Assembly: GCA_026874595.1 (NCBI GenBank)
Contig: CM049316.1
Location: forward strand, 50,470,695 to 50,534,694
Direction: 5' to 3'
Source of the DNA: Sipunculus nudus
Taxonomy: Eukaryota > Annelida > Sipuncula > Golfingiida > Sipunculidae
DNA: 64,000 nucleotides
Part shown: positions 34,067 to 44,800 of the stretch, piece after piece
How the letters are laid out: the number at the start of each line of letters is the position of its first letter
Numbering within the stretch: position 1 is the stretch's first letter
The notes under the pieces: model-generated
Databases searched by the model: none
What the model saw: the letters and a program-made list of their open reading frames with translations, nothing else
What the model was told of the DNA's origin: nothing
Position numbers and translations under genes: made by a program

Positions 34067-34601
34067 GGACAGTGATGGATTTCCGAAAGAAGCTTTGAGC
34101 AATGAACAAATCGAAAAGGCGTTGGACAAATTGTTCACACCAGGACATTTCATGGGTGCTATACCCACCGGAGATTTACCCTCCCCTAGTGAAGTGTTTG
34201 TTAAATCGGATGGCCCACCCATTCACTTTAAACTCAACACCAGTTATGAAGGAGAACATTGGCAGGCTCTGACTATAAATAAAAACTACCTGTGCGAGTT
34301 TTTCGACCCCTACGGGATTCCTCCCATGCACGAGGTGTTGGATTTTATGAAGAGGGTGTGTGGACGGAACTGGGAATGGAACGACATGATGATTCAGGAC
34401 ATTTCAGATCCAGACCGGGGAACGTGCGGACAACATTGCATCACATACCTCATAGCGCGTTACTTGCACCCAGACGAAGACATGCACACCATTCTCAACA
34501 GGGTGTACGTGGAGGGAGAATTTGATTTCAACAATGCTTTCGCATCTAAAATGTACGGTTTTTTGCGTGATTATGTATCAGGCGTTAATGTGGAGAAATA
34601 A
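34041..34601 (+). CDS. Adenain-type cysteine protease
   Basis: 186 codons, ATG at 34041 inside the end of the capsid gene. The catalytic set is visible: His73 in GEHW, Asp89 in FFDPYG, Gln119 in MIQD, and Cys129 in GTCGQHC. Order and spacing fit adenovirus-like maturation proteases (C5 family), with a few extra residues between Gln and Cys. In related viruses the enzyme cleaves capsid and core precursors in the particle. One of the few core genes of this copy that is undamaged. AATAAA overlaps the stop (34597-34602). Confidence 0.9.
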   Translation: MLGPAGTVKDSDGFPKEALSNEQIEKALDKLFTPGHFMGAIPTGDLPSPSEVFVKSDGPPIHFKLNTSYEGEHWQALTINKNYLCEFFDPYGIPPMHEVLDFMKRVCGRNWEWNDMMIQDISDPDRGTCGQHCITYLIARYLHPDEDMHTILNRVYVEGEFDFNNAFASKMYGFLRDYVSGVNVEK

Positions 34602-34999
34602 AAATGCATTACGTGTACATTGTGTCTATTCTTTTCTTACACAACTCCTAGTAAATGAATGTATGGTTATTAAGACACCTTAATGGTGCGGTGATTCTCC
34701 TAAACGTAAATAGTTTTTATGTTTTTATTACAATTGTTTTAGTCCTTTTTTAAAATATTTTCCAGTAGATTTCTTCTATTTCTTTTTTTTTTTTTTTCGT
34801 CCACCAGGATAAGTCATAGGGGCTGGGTTTCTTAGGTTTTGTCGTTCAGGTCCCATGAACGTATTGCAAGGCAAAATGACAGTTGGGCCGCTGGGACCGG
34901 AATATATCACGTGACTACGACAGCCTCTTGATGGATTGATAAGCTTCCTTTGTGACATACAAATGTCATTTGCGATTTGAAACCAGAAACGTAAACAAC
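34602..34999. other. Intergenic, no gene recognised
   Basis: AT-rich spacer with a T run near 34782-34798, between the protease poly(A) signal and the next gene. A promoter for the next gene must lie here, but no clear TATA box is seen. Confidence 0.4.
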
Positions 35000-35715
35000 A
35001 TGGCTACCTACGCTGCTCAACCGAACGCTTATACCCAGCAAATGATGATACCTCAAGAGAGCACCGAAATACAAATGATCCATGAAATGAATGAACTCGC
35101 CGATTCAAACGATTCTTACGGGATACCTGTCTACAGCTACAACACCTCCAAACTGGGTGAGCCGGGTGGATTTTCTGTCGCCGATCGTTGTTGGTAGATT
35201 ATGATTCGGAACAGATCAAATTTAACACTTTGGCAGCCCCGAAATTCAACAAGAAATTTCACACCACCACTTTCAGTCTGGACTTTGAAATGTTGACCGA
35301 CTTCACCAACCAAGTGGAGTGGTTTGGGCGGATGCTCAGCCAACCGAACTTTGACTATGGTACGTGTAAAATACATAGAGCTGACGTAGGACATATCAGA
35401 GAAGGTGTGAGGGGGATCAAGTTCCAGATTTTACCACAGTTCACAGGCGTGGGATACAATGTGGAAATACGACAGGAAATGCAAGCTCACGACAAAGACA
35501 GTCGACCTATGGAAAACATGTGGCTGGCTCTGGAGGACAAGTTGGTTTTGAACAAGAAAGAATTGGTGTTTTTGAGTGTGTTTTTACTGGGGTTACAGAA
35601 GAAGTTGGAGAAGCCCACGGAAGCGGTGGGCAAGATATTTACGGAAGTGTCATCGAGCGAGGACGAACCTAAACAGAAGAAAGTACGACCCTCAGTTGGT
35701 TTCCAATTGTTTTAA
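35000..35715 (+). pseudogene. Hypothetical structural protein, frameshifted
   Basis: ATG at 35000 (AACATGG context). The frame changes within about 35180-35195, after which 175 codons run to 35715. The N-terminus is Gln/Met-rich (QQMMIPQESTEIQMIHEMNEL). The body has alternating strands with many aromatic residues (FHTTTFSLDFEML), and the end is acidic then basic (SSSEDEPKQKKVRP). It is the last rightward gene and sits beside the capsid and protease, so a virion role is likely. No family recognised. AATAAA follows at 35765. Confidence 0.5.
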
Positions 35716-35764
35716 TTTTAACATTCGGACTCAGTCATAACTCAGTCATACATAGCTAATTGTG

Positions 35765-35810
35765 AATAAACAAAATCAAATCAAACAGTAAGTTTTATTT
35801 TCCTTTTATT
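35765..35810. terminator. Back-to-back poly(A) signals of the two gene blocks
   Basis: AATAAA on + at 35765-35770; TTTATT (AATAAA on -) at 35794-35799 and 35805-35810, the latter just past the stop of the leftward coiled-coil gene (35815). It marks the point where the two transcription units meet. Confidence 0.65.
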
Positions 35811-35814
35811 CAAA

Positions 35815-37251
35815 TTACAATAGCCCCCCCCCCCCTTTCAACATGAAACTGTTAACTTCATTTATAGCATTTTGTATTTCCCATACAGATATATAAGTCT
35901 CTGCTTTGTGGTCAGGTACGAGGTGCACAGTTACAGTTGGGTGGAACCGGACTCTTTTTTTTGCCTGCTTTATTTCCTCGACCACTTTGTTCATGCTTTT
36001 CATCACTTTGTCCACTTCGTCCACTTCCATCGCGGACATGTCCTTCTTCTGTTCCTCGCTCTTCATGAACTCTATGACGGCTTGTCTCTGCACAGGTTTC
36101 AGCAGGTTGTCCATTACGGTCTCCGAGTTCAGGTCCAGTTTGCTGACATCTTCTTTCAACTCCTCTCCCCAACCTTCCAGTTGAGGCGTTACCGTTCCGT
36201 TTTCTACCGCTTTGGTGAATCTCATAAAATCTGACAGGTGGTTCGGAGGGGTGGGTCTTTCGTACATGGGAAAAGTGATGTATTTGACAGCGTTGAGGGC
36301 AGTCACAGCTAGCACTTTGTGTACCACGTCCACCAGTTCTTGGCACAGGGAAAGGGGGGCAATATCCTCTAAAGTAGGATCCCATTTCTTCATGTCTGAC
36401 CACCATTTGACCAGTGTGTCCACTTGCTCTGGTTTGGTTTCTACGAACGACCACGCCGTTTCTCTTAGGTAGTACACGTACATATGACTCAGTGCCACGC
36501 ACAGGAAGAAATACAGCGATTCCATGTGGTTGCAACATCCCACTACGTTTGGTTTGTTGCTCAGTTTTAAAACTTGCTCCATATATTTCACCCCCACCAG
36601 GTGACAAGCAAACAGTCCCACGTGAACCTTGCTCCCGTAAAACTGAAACAGAGGTTCTAAGTTTTCCACAGAATCTGGTCCTAAACTTGTCTTCACACAC
36701 TCTAACATGAATTTTTGCATGCCGATGTGTAGATGGGCAGGGTCATGTTTTAGCGAGAAATAGGAGGGCCATAAGTAAGGGTGTGGGATGCTTTCGTCCA
36801 AAGCTCGGAGAAAAGAAGGCTCCAGTTTGTATAGTGCATGTTCACTCACCCTGAATTTTTCTTTCAGTTCGGCGTTCTGATACACAACTTGCCTTCTTTC
36901 TTTCCTTGAGTTATCCAACAAGACCCGTAGGTTTTGCTGAGTGGTCTCCATGTCCAGTTTCTGAGCCTCCCATTCTTTTATTTGTTTTTTGTGTTCCTCT
37001 CTCATCTCCTTCATTGTCTCTTCCCATTCTGATATCTCTTTTTGCAATTTCTCATTTCGTTTAGCTAAGTCAGAACATTCGGAATTGTGAAACACTGAGG
37101 TGATGGGGTGTTTAGTCTGTACCTGCTGTTCTCCAAACCGGGAACCCGTAGTTTTCAAAGGCTCTATAGGGTGTGTAGCGGACATTGCGAAACCTGCCAT
37201 GCTGCACGGTGTGCTGAGCGAGAGTGGTGTGGGTCCGGTAGTTCTCCTCAT
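35815..37251 (-). CDS. Large coiled-coil protein, unknown
   Basis: 478 codons from ATG 37251. Residues 62-134 form a long charged coiled coil (heptads in EKLQKEISEWEETMKEMREEHKKQI and beyond). The rest looks all-helical with many Trp, Tyr, Met and Cys and a charged stretch at about 400-430. The C-terminus ends in Gly (GGGG). Intact over nearly 1.45 kb. Its length and helical build suggest a structural or scaffold protein. I do not recognise it. It starts just beyond the stop of the upstream basic gene (37275). Confidence 0.65.
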   Translation of the reverse strand: MRRTTGPTPLSLSTPCSMAGFAMSATHPIEPLKTTGSRFGEQQVQTKHPITSVFHNSECSDLAKRNEKLQKEISEWEETMKEMREEHKKQIKEWEAQKLDMETTQQNLRVLLDNSRKERRQVVYQNAELKEKFRVSEHALYKLEPSFLRALDESIPHPYLWPSYFSLKHDPAHLHIGMQKFMLECVKTSLGPDSVENLEPLFQFYGSKVHVGLFACHLVGVKYMEQVLKLSNKPNVVGCCNHMESLYFFLCVALSHMYVYYLRETAWSFVETKPEQVDTLVKWWSDMKKWDPTLEDIAPLSLCQELVDVVHKVLAVTALNAVKYITFPMYERPTPPNHLSDFMRFTKAVENGTVTPQLEGWGEELKEDVSKLDLNSETVMDNLLKPVQRQAVIEFMKSEEQKKDMSAMEVDEVDKVMKSMNKVVEEIKQAKKRVRFHPTVTVHLVPDHKAETYISVWEIQNAINEVNSFMLKGGGGLL

Positions 37252-37274
37252 ACTTATATGATACTGTGATGATG

Positions 37275-37556
37275 TCACATGGGCGTTACGAACGGAATAG
37301 CTCCCATCCTTCCCAAACTCATTCTTGCACGCGGATCCCCCACGGGAACTTTCATTTTAGTCCTTCTTTTACCACTACCAGTGAACTTTTTCTTAACAAA
37401 ACCCAACCCGCTAATTATCTTAGGATCGATGTGTTTCTTCTTAAATTTCCTAGCTCTCTCTTTAAACTTTCGAACTTTTCTGATAGCATTCTTAATCTCA
37501 TCTTTTGTACCCTTCCCCCTTCTCCTCTTTCTCCCGTACCTTCTTCTTCTAGCCAT
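37275..37556 (-). CDS. Very basic core-like protein
   Basis: 93 codons, ATG at 37556. It begins MARRRRYGRKRRRGKGTK and is about 40% Lys/Arg through residue 70, then ends with a small hydrophobic tail. This is the composition of a DNA-condensing core protein (adenovirus pVII/mu-like in character) or a nuclear-targeted protein. Intact. Homology is not shown. Confidence 0.6.
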   Translation of the reverse strand: MARRRRYGRKRRRGKGTKDEIKNAIRKVRKFKERARKFKKKHIDPKIISGLGFVKKKFTGSGKRRTKMKVPVGDPRARMSLGRMGAIPFVTPM

Positions 37557-37577
37557 GGTGAGGTTTTTTATCTGTCT

Positions 37578-38454
37578 CTATTGCTGGTCCATCTGTTCAC
37601 TTTTTGTGTAATGAGACAGGTCTTTACAGCGGGAAATGTAATATTCCAGCTCCTCATTTTCTCTCTGTCTTACATCTCTGATCCTTTTCTTTTGTTCTTC
37701 CGTCCTTCTTTTCAAATGCCCCTGCTGAAAACCACACAGGGAGAGTATGATGGTTCTTAAATGACGTGTGAGGTCATACAGTTTCCTGTACCCATCCACC
37801 CACAGGTATTTTGGAGTGGTTTGGTCCAGTTTAAAGATCTGCCAGCAAGCTGCCTGAAACGCTCTGAAAATGTTAGTTTTATTGGGATTGGTAAAGGTAG
37901 TAAAAATATGTCCATTTTCAAACAATTTACAAATCCCATAATAGATCATATACCTGTCCTTTACCCCTTGGACTTCCAGCTGAGTGTTAAACACCAACCT
38001 GTCCACGTCTTGAAAGTTTTGGTCTGAAGGCGACTGACCGAAAAGATAACTTAGTTGTTTGTCACTGGGTATGTGGAATTCTTCATAATTACACCCCGTA
38101 ATAGGCTCATCAGTCCCAGGTGGAAAGGGATTTAAATACAAATTTTCAACCACTTTCCCCTGTCAACATGCAGACATAACCTGTCATGTCCCTCGCCTCT
38201 ATTAACGGACATTCTCCCATGCCACAGAAGTGAAGTGTTTTATGAAATGTGCAGTAATGACAGCTGGCTGGTTCTAACAGAGGTCTCTCTTTAGAAAACC
38301 TTTCAGGCTTTAAATAAATTAACCTTTGAACTTTCAGTAACCTACATTTGCTTTCCAAACACAAATGAGCTCCTTTAGTCCCCTAAATAGGAATAAATAT
38401 TTGGCATTGAGTGATGGGGGTGGGTGGGATCATTTTCTCTTTCTCCTCCTCCAT
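37578..38454 (-). pseudogene. Cys/His-rich protein, broken by stop and frameshift
   Basis: ATG at 38454 (MEEEKEKM). The frame meets TAG at 38383-38385, continues in the same frame with a Cys/His-rich segment (CLESKC, CHYCTFHKTLHFC, C near GECP), and changes frame near 38155 at a G/A run. The last 190 codons run to 37578 with a charged helical end (KRRTEEQKKRIRDVRQRENEEL). The TAG is preceded by TTTATTCCTATTTAG, which could act as a 3' splice site, so a spliced start is an alternative to a nonsense change. Unknown family; lies between integrase and core-like genes. Confidence 0.5.
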
Positions 38455-38473
38455 TTTCATTTGTCTTAACATT

Positions 38474-39553
38474 TTAGGCGTCACTGTCATTGTCATCGTC
38501 AGTGTGTTCAAATGGGGTGTTAACTTTTTGGAGTTGCTGTCTTACCCACTGTCCCTCTAACAATTCTTCGTCCTCAGCGTCCGCTAGGGTGTATACCACA
38601 CGCGGAGTTTAAATATCTTGATATACTATTTTATACACACGCCTTTGCCAGCGAGGTGACTCGCCCTTGGCGAAAGTTGATTTCAAAGTGGATATCAGTA
38701 CATGATCACCTACTTTTAAGTACTCCAAATCTCGCGCGTTTCTAGCTCTTTCAGATTTAGAGTGGGGTGGGTACAGTCGTTCCCATAGCAACGTCTCATA
38801 TTTCGGGACGTCGGTCATCACTTTAGCAGGGGTCATTTTGATGGACCTGTGGAATTTGTGGTTGTAAGCATGCACCAGGTTGGGTAGAATGTCTATCCAT
38901 TTCCTAGTGTTCCTGACAGTAAAAAACCTCCACAACATCTCTTTTAAAGTTCGGTTAAACCTTTTAACGAGTGCAGCTTTGATCTCGTCTTCTTTAGACT
39001 GAAACAGCTGAAATTTATATTTTTTCGCCAGGTCCCTCACGTGTTTGTTCAGGAACTCTTTCCCTTTATCTGTTTGCAAGTAATACTTTGGGTGTCGTCC
39101 AGATTTCTTAAAAATGTCCTCTAAAGCTGCTGCCACTTCTGTCCCTTCCTTCTTTTTTATAGGTCTGGCGAATGCGTACCTGGACATGACGTCAATTACT
39201 GTCAGTATCATCCTGTAAGGTTTGTTGTCTTTGATGATGGTGGGATTACGACTCATGTCCGCCAAGTCAGCCTGCCATTGATGATCCACCCCGCTCACCA
39301 CAGTTTTCATACGTTTGAATTTACCTTGTTTATGCGGGGCTGGGACCAACAGTGTATGCGCCTCTTCATCCAATAGAAAACGGGTGGCTTTTTTCATTCG
39401 AGTTTTAGTATCCCCTTCAAATGTCTGTGCCAGTTTTTTTAAAATAAGTTTTTTATTACCCCCAAAAGCTGTGTCGGGATGAAGGTTAGTATCGTAGAGT
39501 ATAGCTCTACGTGCATCCAGTTTCTTATGTTCACCCTTTTCTCTGGTATTCAT
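38474..39553 (-). pseudogene. rve-type integrase, inactivated
   Basis: ATG at 39553. RNase H-fold core: Asp96 in WQADLADM, Asp162 in LQTDKGKEF, and the third motif ALVKRFNRTLKE, where the catalytic Glu expected just before RFNRT is Lys197 (codon AAA at 38963-38965). The C-terminal SH3-like/chromo part begins LKVGDHVLIS. TAA at 38609-38611 stops the frame, yet the same frame continues 44 codons past the stop with the family's usual end (LEGQWVRQQLQKV) to 38474. In Polintons this enzyme joins the element's ends to host DNA and gives the 6-bp duplication. Two independent losses make this copy inactive. Confidence 0.93.
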
Positions 39554-39555
39554 CT

Positions 39556-40221
39556 TCAATCCGTTTCAATAGAACCCATATCAATGTTGTATACGGATGG
39601 TGCATCAGGTTTAGGTTTCATCATAGGTTTTTGCCTTTCTACTTTCTTTCCATCATCACCCAATTGATCGAAATTAGTACGGACTCCAGCTTCCTTCCTA
39701 ATTTGCGTGATTGTGCGAGTGTGTGGTCTTTGAGTGGAATGGGTTGGTGTCGCGGTTGCATCTTTTATACGATCATTAAGTCTTTTTATCCTTCGATTAA
39801 GTTCAACCGCAGGAGACTCTGTAGTGGTTGGTGTTGTTTCGTACCCTGATTCAGATGTACCACTAGTACCAGGAGTGGAACTGAGCACTGGCACGATGGG
39901 GAAAGGAACATTTTGGGGTGGAGGGGGCGCACTAGCAACACTACTAGTTTTTGCTATGGCGGGCGGGGCTTGGGTGGGGTTGGTGTGTTTCCATATGTCG
40001 TACAGATGTTGGTTTTCAGACATCAGATTCAGCAGAGCCGCAGACAGGTACGGGTCATTAGGATTTCGGTTGAGTTTTTGTTTAAGGTGACCGATTTCCA
40101 GATCAGTTTTGTTAATAGCTCTAACAGTAGGGTCCGCTGGCGCCTGACTTTCTTGAAGTTTATTCAGCACTAGCCCCAGCTTCTCCAGCAGGTGTCCCCC
40201 CAATACCACTTTCTTGCTCAT
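39556..40221 (-). CDS. Conserved-position Polinton protein, Pro/Thr-rich middle
   Basis: 221 codons from ATG 40221 (MSKKVVLGGHLLEKLG); an upstream ATG at 40236 is possible. A helical N-terminal third (LEIGHLKQKLNRNPNDPYLSAALLNLMSENQ) is followed by a Pro/Thr/Ser-rich linker and a basic C-terminus. Its stop lies 3 bp before the integrase start, and its own start overlaps the end of the upstream basic gene. The place between ATPase and integrase is that of small virion proteins (PX/PY-type) in Polintons. Intact; precise identity unknown. Confidence 0.55.
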   Translation of the reverse strand: MSKKVVLGGHLLEKLGLVLNKLQESQAPADPTVRAINKTDLEIGHLKQKLNRNPNDPYLSAALLNLMSENQHLYDIWKHTNPTQAPPAIAKTSSVASAPPPPQNVPFPIVPVLSSTPGTSGTSESGYETTPTTTESPAVELNRRIKRLNDRIKDATATPTHSTQRPHTRTITQIRKEAGVRTNFDQLGDDGKKVERQKPMMKPKPDAPSVYNIDMGSIETD

Positions 40222-40579
40222 TTTTACCTGACACATCTTCCTTCTTATGATCCACAACCGGACAATTCAAGGCACTGATTCTGAGCTTAGTGATCTGTTT
40301 ACCCAGAGAACCCCCAAATTTCTGTATGTATTTACCCCTTTTAGCTCTAGACCTGCTGCTAGCAATTTGTTTTAGCAAGCTCTTTCGTTTTCTCAGTCCT
40401 TGGTAAGCTGACCTGTGAAGGTCAAAGTTCCCTTTGACGATCTGTTGTGCTACGTCTCCTATGAACTGAGACACCTTAGAATGTTTTTTCAATAGATTCC
40501 TTGCTTTACCTTTACTCGCGTTTTCCAATTGCTGTAGATAAGGCAGATAAGCTTTACCTGCTTTTTCAAAGCTAGCCAT
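40160..40579 (-). CDS. Conserved small basic Polinton protein
   Basis: 139 codons, ATG at 40579, 56 bp after the ATPase stop. The middle fits a pattern repeatedly seen beside the ATPase in Polintons/adintoviruses: a helix ending in IVKGNFDLH, then L-R-K-R-K-x-L-L-K-Q, a basic helix and a Gly-Gly pair (FGGSLGKQI). The C-terminus is Gly/Glu/Ala-rich. Presumed virion component. Intact. Confidence 0.6.
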   Translation of the reverse strand: MASFEKAGKAYLPYLQQLENASKGKARNLLKKHSKVSQFIGDVAQQIVKGNFDLHRSAYQGLRKRKSLLKQIASSRSRAKRGKYIQKFGGSLGKQITKLRISALNCPVVDHKKEDVSGKNEQESGIGGTPAGEAGASAE

Positions 40580-40635
40580 TTCTCATCATGCCTTGTGCTT
40601 TTTAAACAGTTGAACTTATTTTAGACGGGATTAGT

Positions 40636-41385
40636 TTATTTACTTTCTTCATCATCAAATATAACAGTGTGAGGGGGAATGCCAAACCTGATACCCCCAT
40701 CGGAATGCGTGGTGGTGTCCACTATGAAACACGAGTGAGGTTTGCCCTGAATCATTTTCAGAGCCTTTTCAAACAATTTTTTCTTTCTCATTCTCATACC
40801 CAACAACATGATCTGTTGGTAATCAGTAGGGGAATTAAATAGTATCCTGTAATGAGCATTTCGAGCTATATCAGTAGCAGTAGGTCCTTTAAAATATAAG
40901 TTCTGACAAATGAAAATGACACTGCAGTTCATGTGGTGAGTACCGTGAATAAAAAAGTTACTGATAGTGTTGTTTTTCTGTACCGAAGTTTGCATATCAT
41001 CAAAAATCACCAGTACCCTTTGGATTTTGTTTACCTCTTTTATAATTTTGTCTTCATTCATACCTTTAATAAAGACATGAGCTAAGTTTTCATCTTTCAT
41101 TTTACCATACAAATCTTGCTGTTGTTGGTACACAATTACCACTTTTTCGGGAGGGGGTTCAATCATTTTATTTTTTAGTATCTCATACACAGCTACACTC
41201 TTACCGGACTGGGAAGGACCTGCAACAATCATGTTAAAGGGATGTTTAAACTTAAACTTATCTTCCTTTCCATCTTGTATCATATCTTTCAACTGTCCAA
41301 CAAACACATCTAACAACTCTTTATCTTTACATTTTTTCACCATTTCCACCACTTTATCTGGATCTAGCTTCTCCAACTCATCCAT
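40636..41385 (-). CDS. A32/FtsK-HerA-like DNA-packaging ATPase
   Basis: 249 codons from ATG 41385. Walker A GPSQSGKS at 56-63, Walker B VLVIFDD at 124-130, followed by a Q-rich sensor segment (FICQNLYF) and an Arg-rich stretch (GMRMRKKK). Length and motif layout fit the A32-type genome-packaging ATPases of Polintons, adintoviruses and NCLDVs, which drive DNA into the capsid. A 5' in-frame extension without ATG exists. The stop is next to a leftward poly(A) signal (TTTATT, 40635-40640). Intact. Confidence 0.92.
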   Translation of the reverse strand: MDELEKLDPDKVVEMVKKCKDKELLDVFVGQLKDMIQDGKEDKFKFKHPFNMIVAGPSQSGKSVAVYEILKNKMIEPPPEKVVIVYQQQQDLYGKMKDENLAHVFIKGMNEDKIIKEVNKIQRVLVIFDDMQTSVQKNNTISNFFIHGTHHMNCSVIFICQNLYFKGPTATDIARNAHYRILFNSPTDYQQIMLLGMRMRKKKLFEKALKMIQGKPHSCFIVDTTTHSDGGIRFGIPPHTVIFDDEESK

Positions 41386-41450
41386 GTTGCAAGAAGATAT
41401 CAAGTCAAATTTCAAATGAATAATGCTTTAATTTAAACATGATTTGATTT

Positions 41451-41846
41451 TATATACAAAACAGTATGTAAATAAAGTAAAATATCAACATACATGATCA
41501 TATTATAATATACACCCATCAGAATATTCAGTAGATATCCCCCCTCTCACACCTTCAGGATCCAGCTGTTCTGCCCCCACCAATCCCAGTTCCCTTCTAA
41601 TTTCGTTGTCTATATTTTCTTTTTGTTTTTCTTTTAATTTTTTCATTTTATATACAATACAGTATGAAAATAAAGTAAAATATCAACATACATGATCATA
41701 TTATAATATACACCCATCAGAATATTCAGTAGATACCCCCCCTCTCACACCTTCAGGATCCAGCTGTTCTGCCCCTATCAATCCCAGTTCCCTTCTAATT
41801 TCGTTGTCTATATTTTCTTTTTGTCTTTCTTTCAATTCTTTCATTT
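41451..41846. repeat. 198-bp tandem duplication at the 3' end of polB
   Basis: 41451-41648 and 41649-41846 are nearly identical copies (offset 198) covering the last codons of the polymerase and its downstream sequence ('tatacacccatcagaatattcag' in both). The duplicated copy is outside the gene and non-functional. Confidence 0.9.
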
Positions 41847-44800
41847 TCTTTTCCCATCTTATTTGTTTCCCTTCCGGTATTATTTCATGTTTCGGGGTGT
41901 ATGGTGAAAACGTGGTAGGGATGGGTATGGTGTGAATTCCATCAGGCAATACCTGTCGTTTATGATAAACATACGAACAAGCTCTTTTTTCTGTTTGTAC
42001 GTGACCATGTCGGTCTTGTGTTTCTTTATACCAAAATTGTACTCATGGTGTGAGTCTGTGGTGTCCAGAGTGGACTTCATTTTATCAAAGGCATCGCGTA
42101 CCAGGTGTTTGTTGATATACCTTTCATCGCAGTTTTTTCCGTTTGGTCCAAAAGCCTCATGGCATAAGTTTTGGAAGCGAGGCACACCATACCTGTCCCT
42201 ACCTGTTCCAATTTGAACAATCCAGGTGTTTTTTGATCGTTCATAAAGTGATTTTCACAGCACTGTCTCGGAAAAAAGTGTACATTGAAGTCGGGCTCCC
42301 AATCATCATAGCACTGACCCCAGATGATGCTGTGAAAATGCACCTGTTCATGTTCTTTAACCCAGTCCAGCCAGGGATGCCATGTTTGTAAGATGGAGTT
42401 CCATTTTTCAATGTTGTTTTTGTCCTGGTGGAGTAAGTCGATGAAGTCTTTGTCCAGGGGGAAAGATGTGGTCAAAGTCAGTCCGGTCCAGGAAACGGTC
42501 TAAGCAGTCATAGTAAAATTGTAACATTCTTAATTTTGCTGTTTGTAATATAAAAAATCCAATCTGTTTTGGGATGTCAAACGAAATAACATCTTTGACG
42601 CATTCGATTTCATACAGGTCATTTGCGACCTTGCTGGTCCGGCGCCATTTAGGCAGATTATGCACGGCTTTGGCATGCTCTCCTCCCGAAAACATAATAT
42701 CCCTGTGGTTTCTCTTATTCATTAAAAAAGACCCGTAGGCCGAATTCATAGTTAGTTTGCATTTGTTTGCTTTTGGTTTGAGAGAAGGGTCAAAGGAAGC
42801 TGCCCGTCGCTGTTTGACGGTGTCCTGGACGAATTTGTTTAAAGGTTTGCCAGGAACCCACTCGACAGCTTGAAAGACGGTGGTCACTCGGATACCTTTT
42901 TCCATCAGGTATTGTAGGTAAGTGGAACTTAATACTAATTTCTGGACGCTCATTGCCCCTACCAGAGTTTTCTTAGGATTTTGGTCCAACTTATTGGTTA
43001 AGATGTGGTCACGCATGTGGTCACCGACGTCAGCTAAGGTAACTTCAGTTGTAATAAAAAATGGAGACATCTCCTTAAAATGTTCATATTTATCAGGTGG
43101 TACATGTGCTGCCACTTCTATCAATCCGAAAAAATTTCCTTCTTTTATTAGTCCCAAAATCTGGGAGCCTGTAAGACCTACTTCTTTCTTGTGTTTCTGG
43201 TACCACCCGTACCCGGGAGGAACTGAATCAAAGTAATTAATCCGTTTAGGTCGTTCACACTCCCAGATTTCTATGAACTGATAAGGTGAATACACCTTGA
43301 GCATCTTTGACCGCATGCAATGGCGCTCATACTTAGCTCTAGCTACAGGTGTCCCACGTTGACTATTTTTTTCACAGTCATGCCCGTGGAAATAACACCC
43401 GTTGAGCTCATAGATCCGACTGTCTTCGTGGTCAATGGCGTCAACGTGGAAAGGACCGATCCTAGCCTCCTTCCCCGTGTTAAAGGCGTGTTGCAAGTTT
43501 CGGTTGGTTTTTGACATTTCCAACAACACGTTCCTTTGCCACCGGGAATAACTCGAATGGGCATGACGGGGGACCAATACCCTTTCGTTAGAGGCGATCT
43601 GCTCATTGACTTCTTGCCTGACTTCATTTTGATGTCTAACCTCCATTTTACCTACAATGTCCCCTGTGAAACCCGTGTCAGGTAGTTCCTTTAATTCCCC
43701 ACCTTCGGGTTTATCATCAGGGTTCAGGTGAGATTCACACGACCAGTAGACTGGTGAACCCGTCGGTATATCACAGGTCATGACATAGGGATACAGGGAG
43801 TTGGCATCAAACCCCAACACTGTTTCACATGTTTTCCCAGTATCGCTCCTGAGTTTTGTTTCGCCTTTCAGGGCCAGTCTCGTAAAAATGATGGACGGAC
43901 CCCCGACCAAATTTCGTTCCAGCATGGCTTCTATGTGGGATTCTTTGTCAGTGTTTAAACTGAATCCAATGAAGCCTTTAGATTTGATCGCTTCCCGAAA
44001 CATCAGTTGTCTTGCCAATCCGGGTAAACTGACAGCGGCATTTAGACAATCAATCTTGTCCACCTCGTGATAATGCGTCATCCATTTTTCCACCGCTTCC
44101 ACGAATGGTTTTACGTCTAACTCATTATAATATTTCAAGAAATCTTTGAATGTTTTCATCTCTTTATCAACCCAAACATTCAAACATTTCTGATAGTTGT
44201 TCTTAATTTCCTCCTCAGTGTTCCCCAAAGTGTTTTTGTTTTTGATGCTTGAATAAAACGCCTCTGGGGGAGGGAGGGAGGTGGCATGGAGCTTTTCGTA
44301 CGAGTCAAACCACTCGTATGGGAAAAAGAATTTCTCCAAGGCGACTTTTTCGGATTTCATGAACATGTCAAGGCTTGTGGCGGGAGCACAGAATTTGTGA
44401 ATATCCACAAACCTCAACATGCTGCATATCCCTAACATTGTAATCCCCGACCCCTGCTTAATGACGCACAAAGGCTGTCTTTCAAAGTCCCGTTTCAATT
44501 CGTTCCCGTCTTCGTCCTTGTCTCTTTTTTGTGGTTGTGGCATCCCATGTAACATGTCGTCCACGTCTTGTTCAAATTCCCCGTTTTCGTCGATTGTTCT
44601 GGTTGTTCGTCAAACAGCAGGTCAAACAAGGGGTTCTCAAAATACATATCGTTCAATTTATTCATTTTGTCCACGAGGTAAGGCTTAATTAGATTCAGGT
44701 CATATTTAGAAGAGTTAAACCCCACAATAGGAAGTTGAAATGTAATTTGAAAAATGACAGATGACTTAACGAAATGTTTCATCATATCTTCGTCCCAGTT

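Noticed and set aside
35872-36710. Rightward frames and alternative leftward frames over the coiled-coil gene
   Set aside because: They lie fully within the intact 478-codon leftward gene and lack recognisable content; shadows of it.
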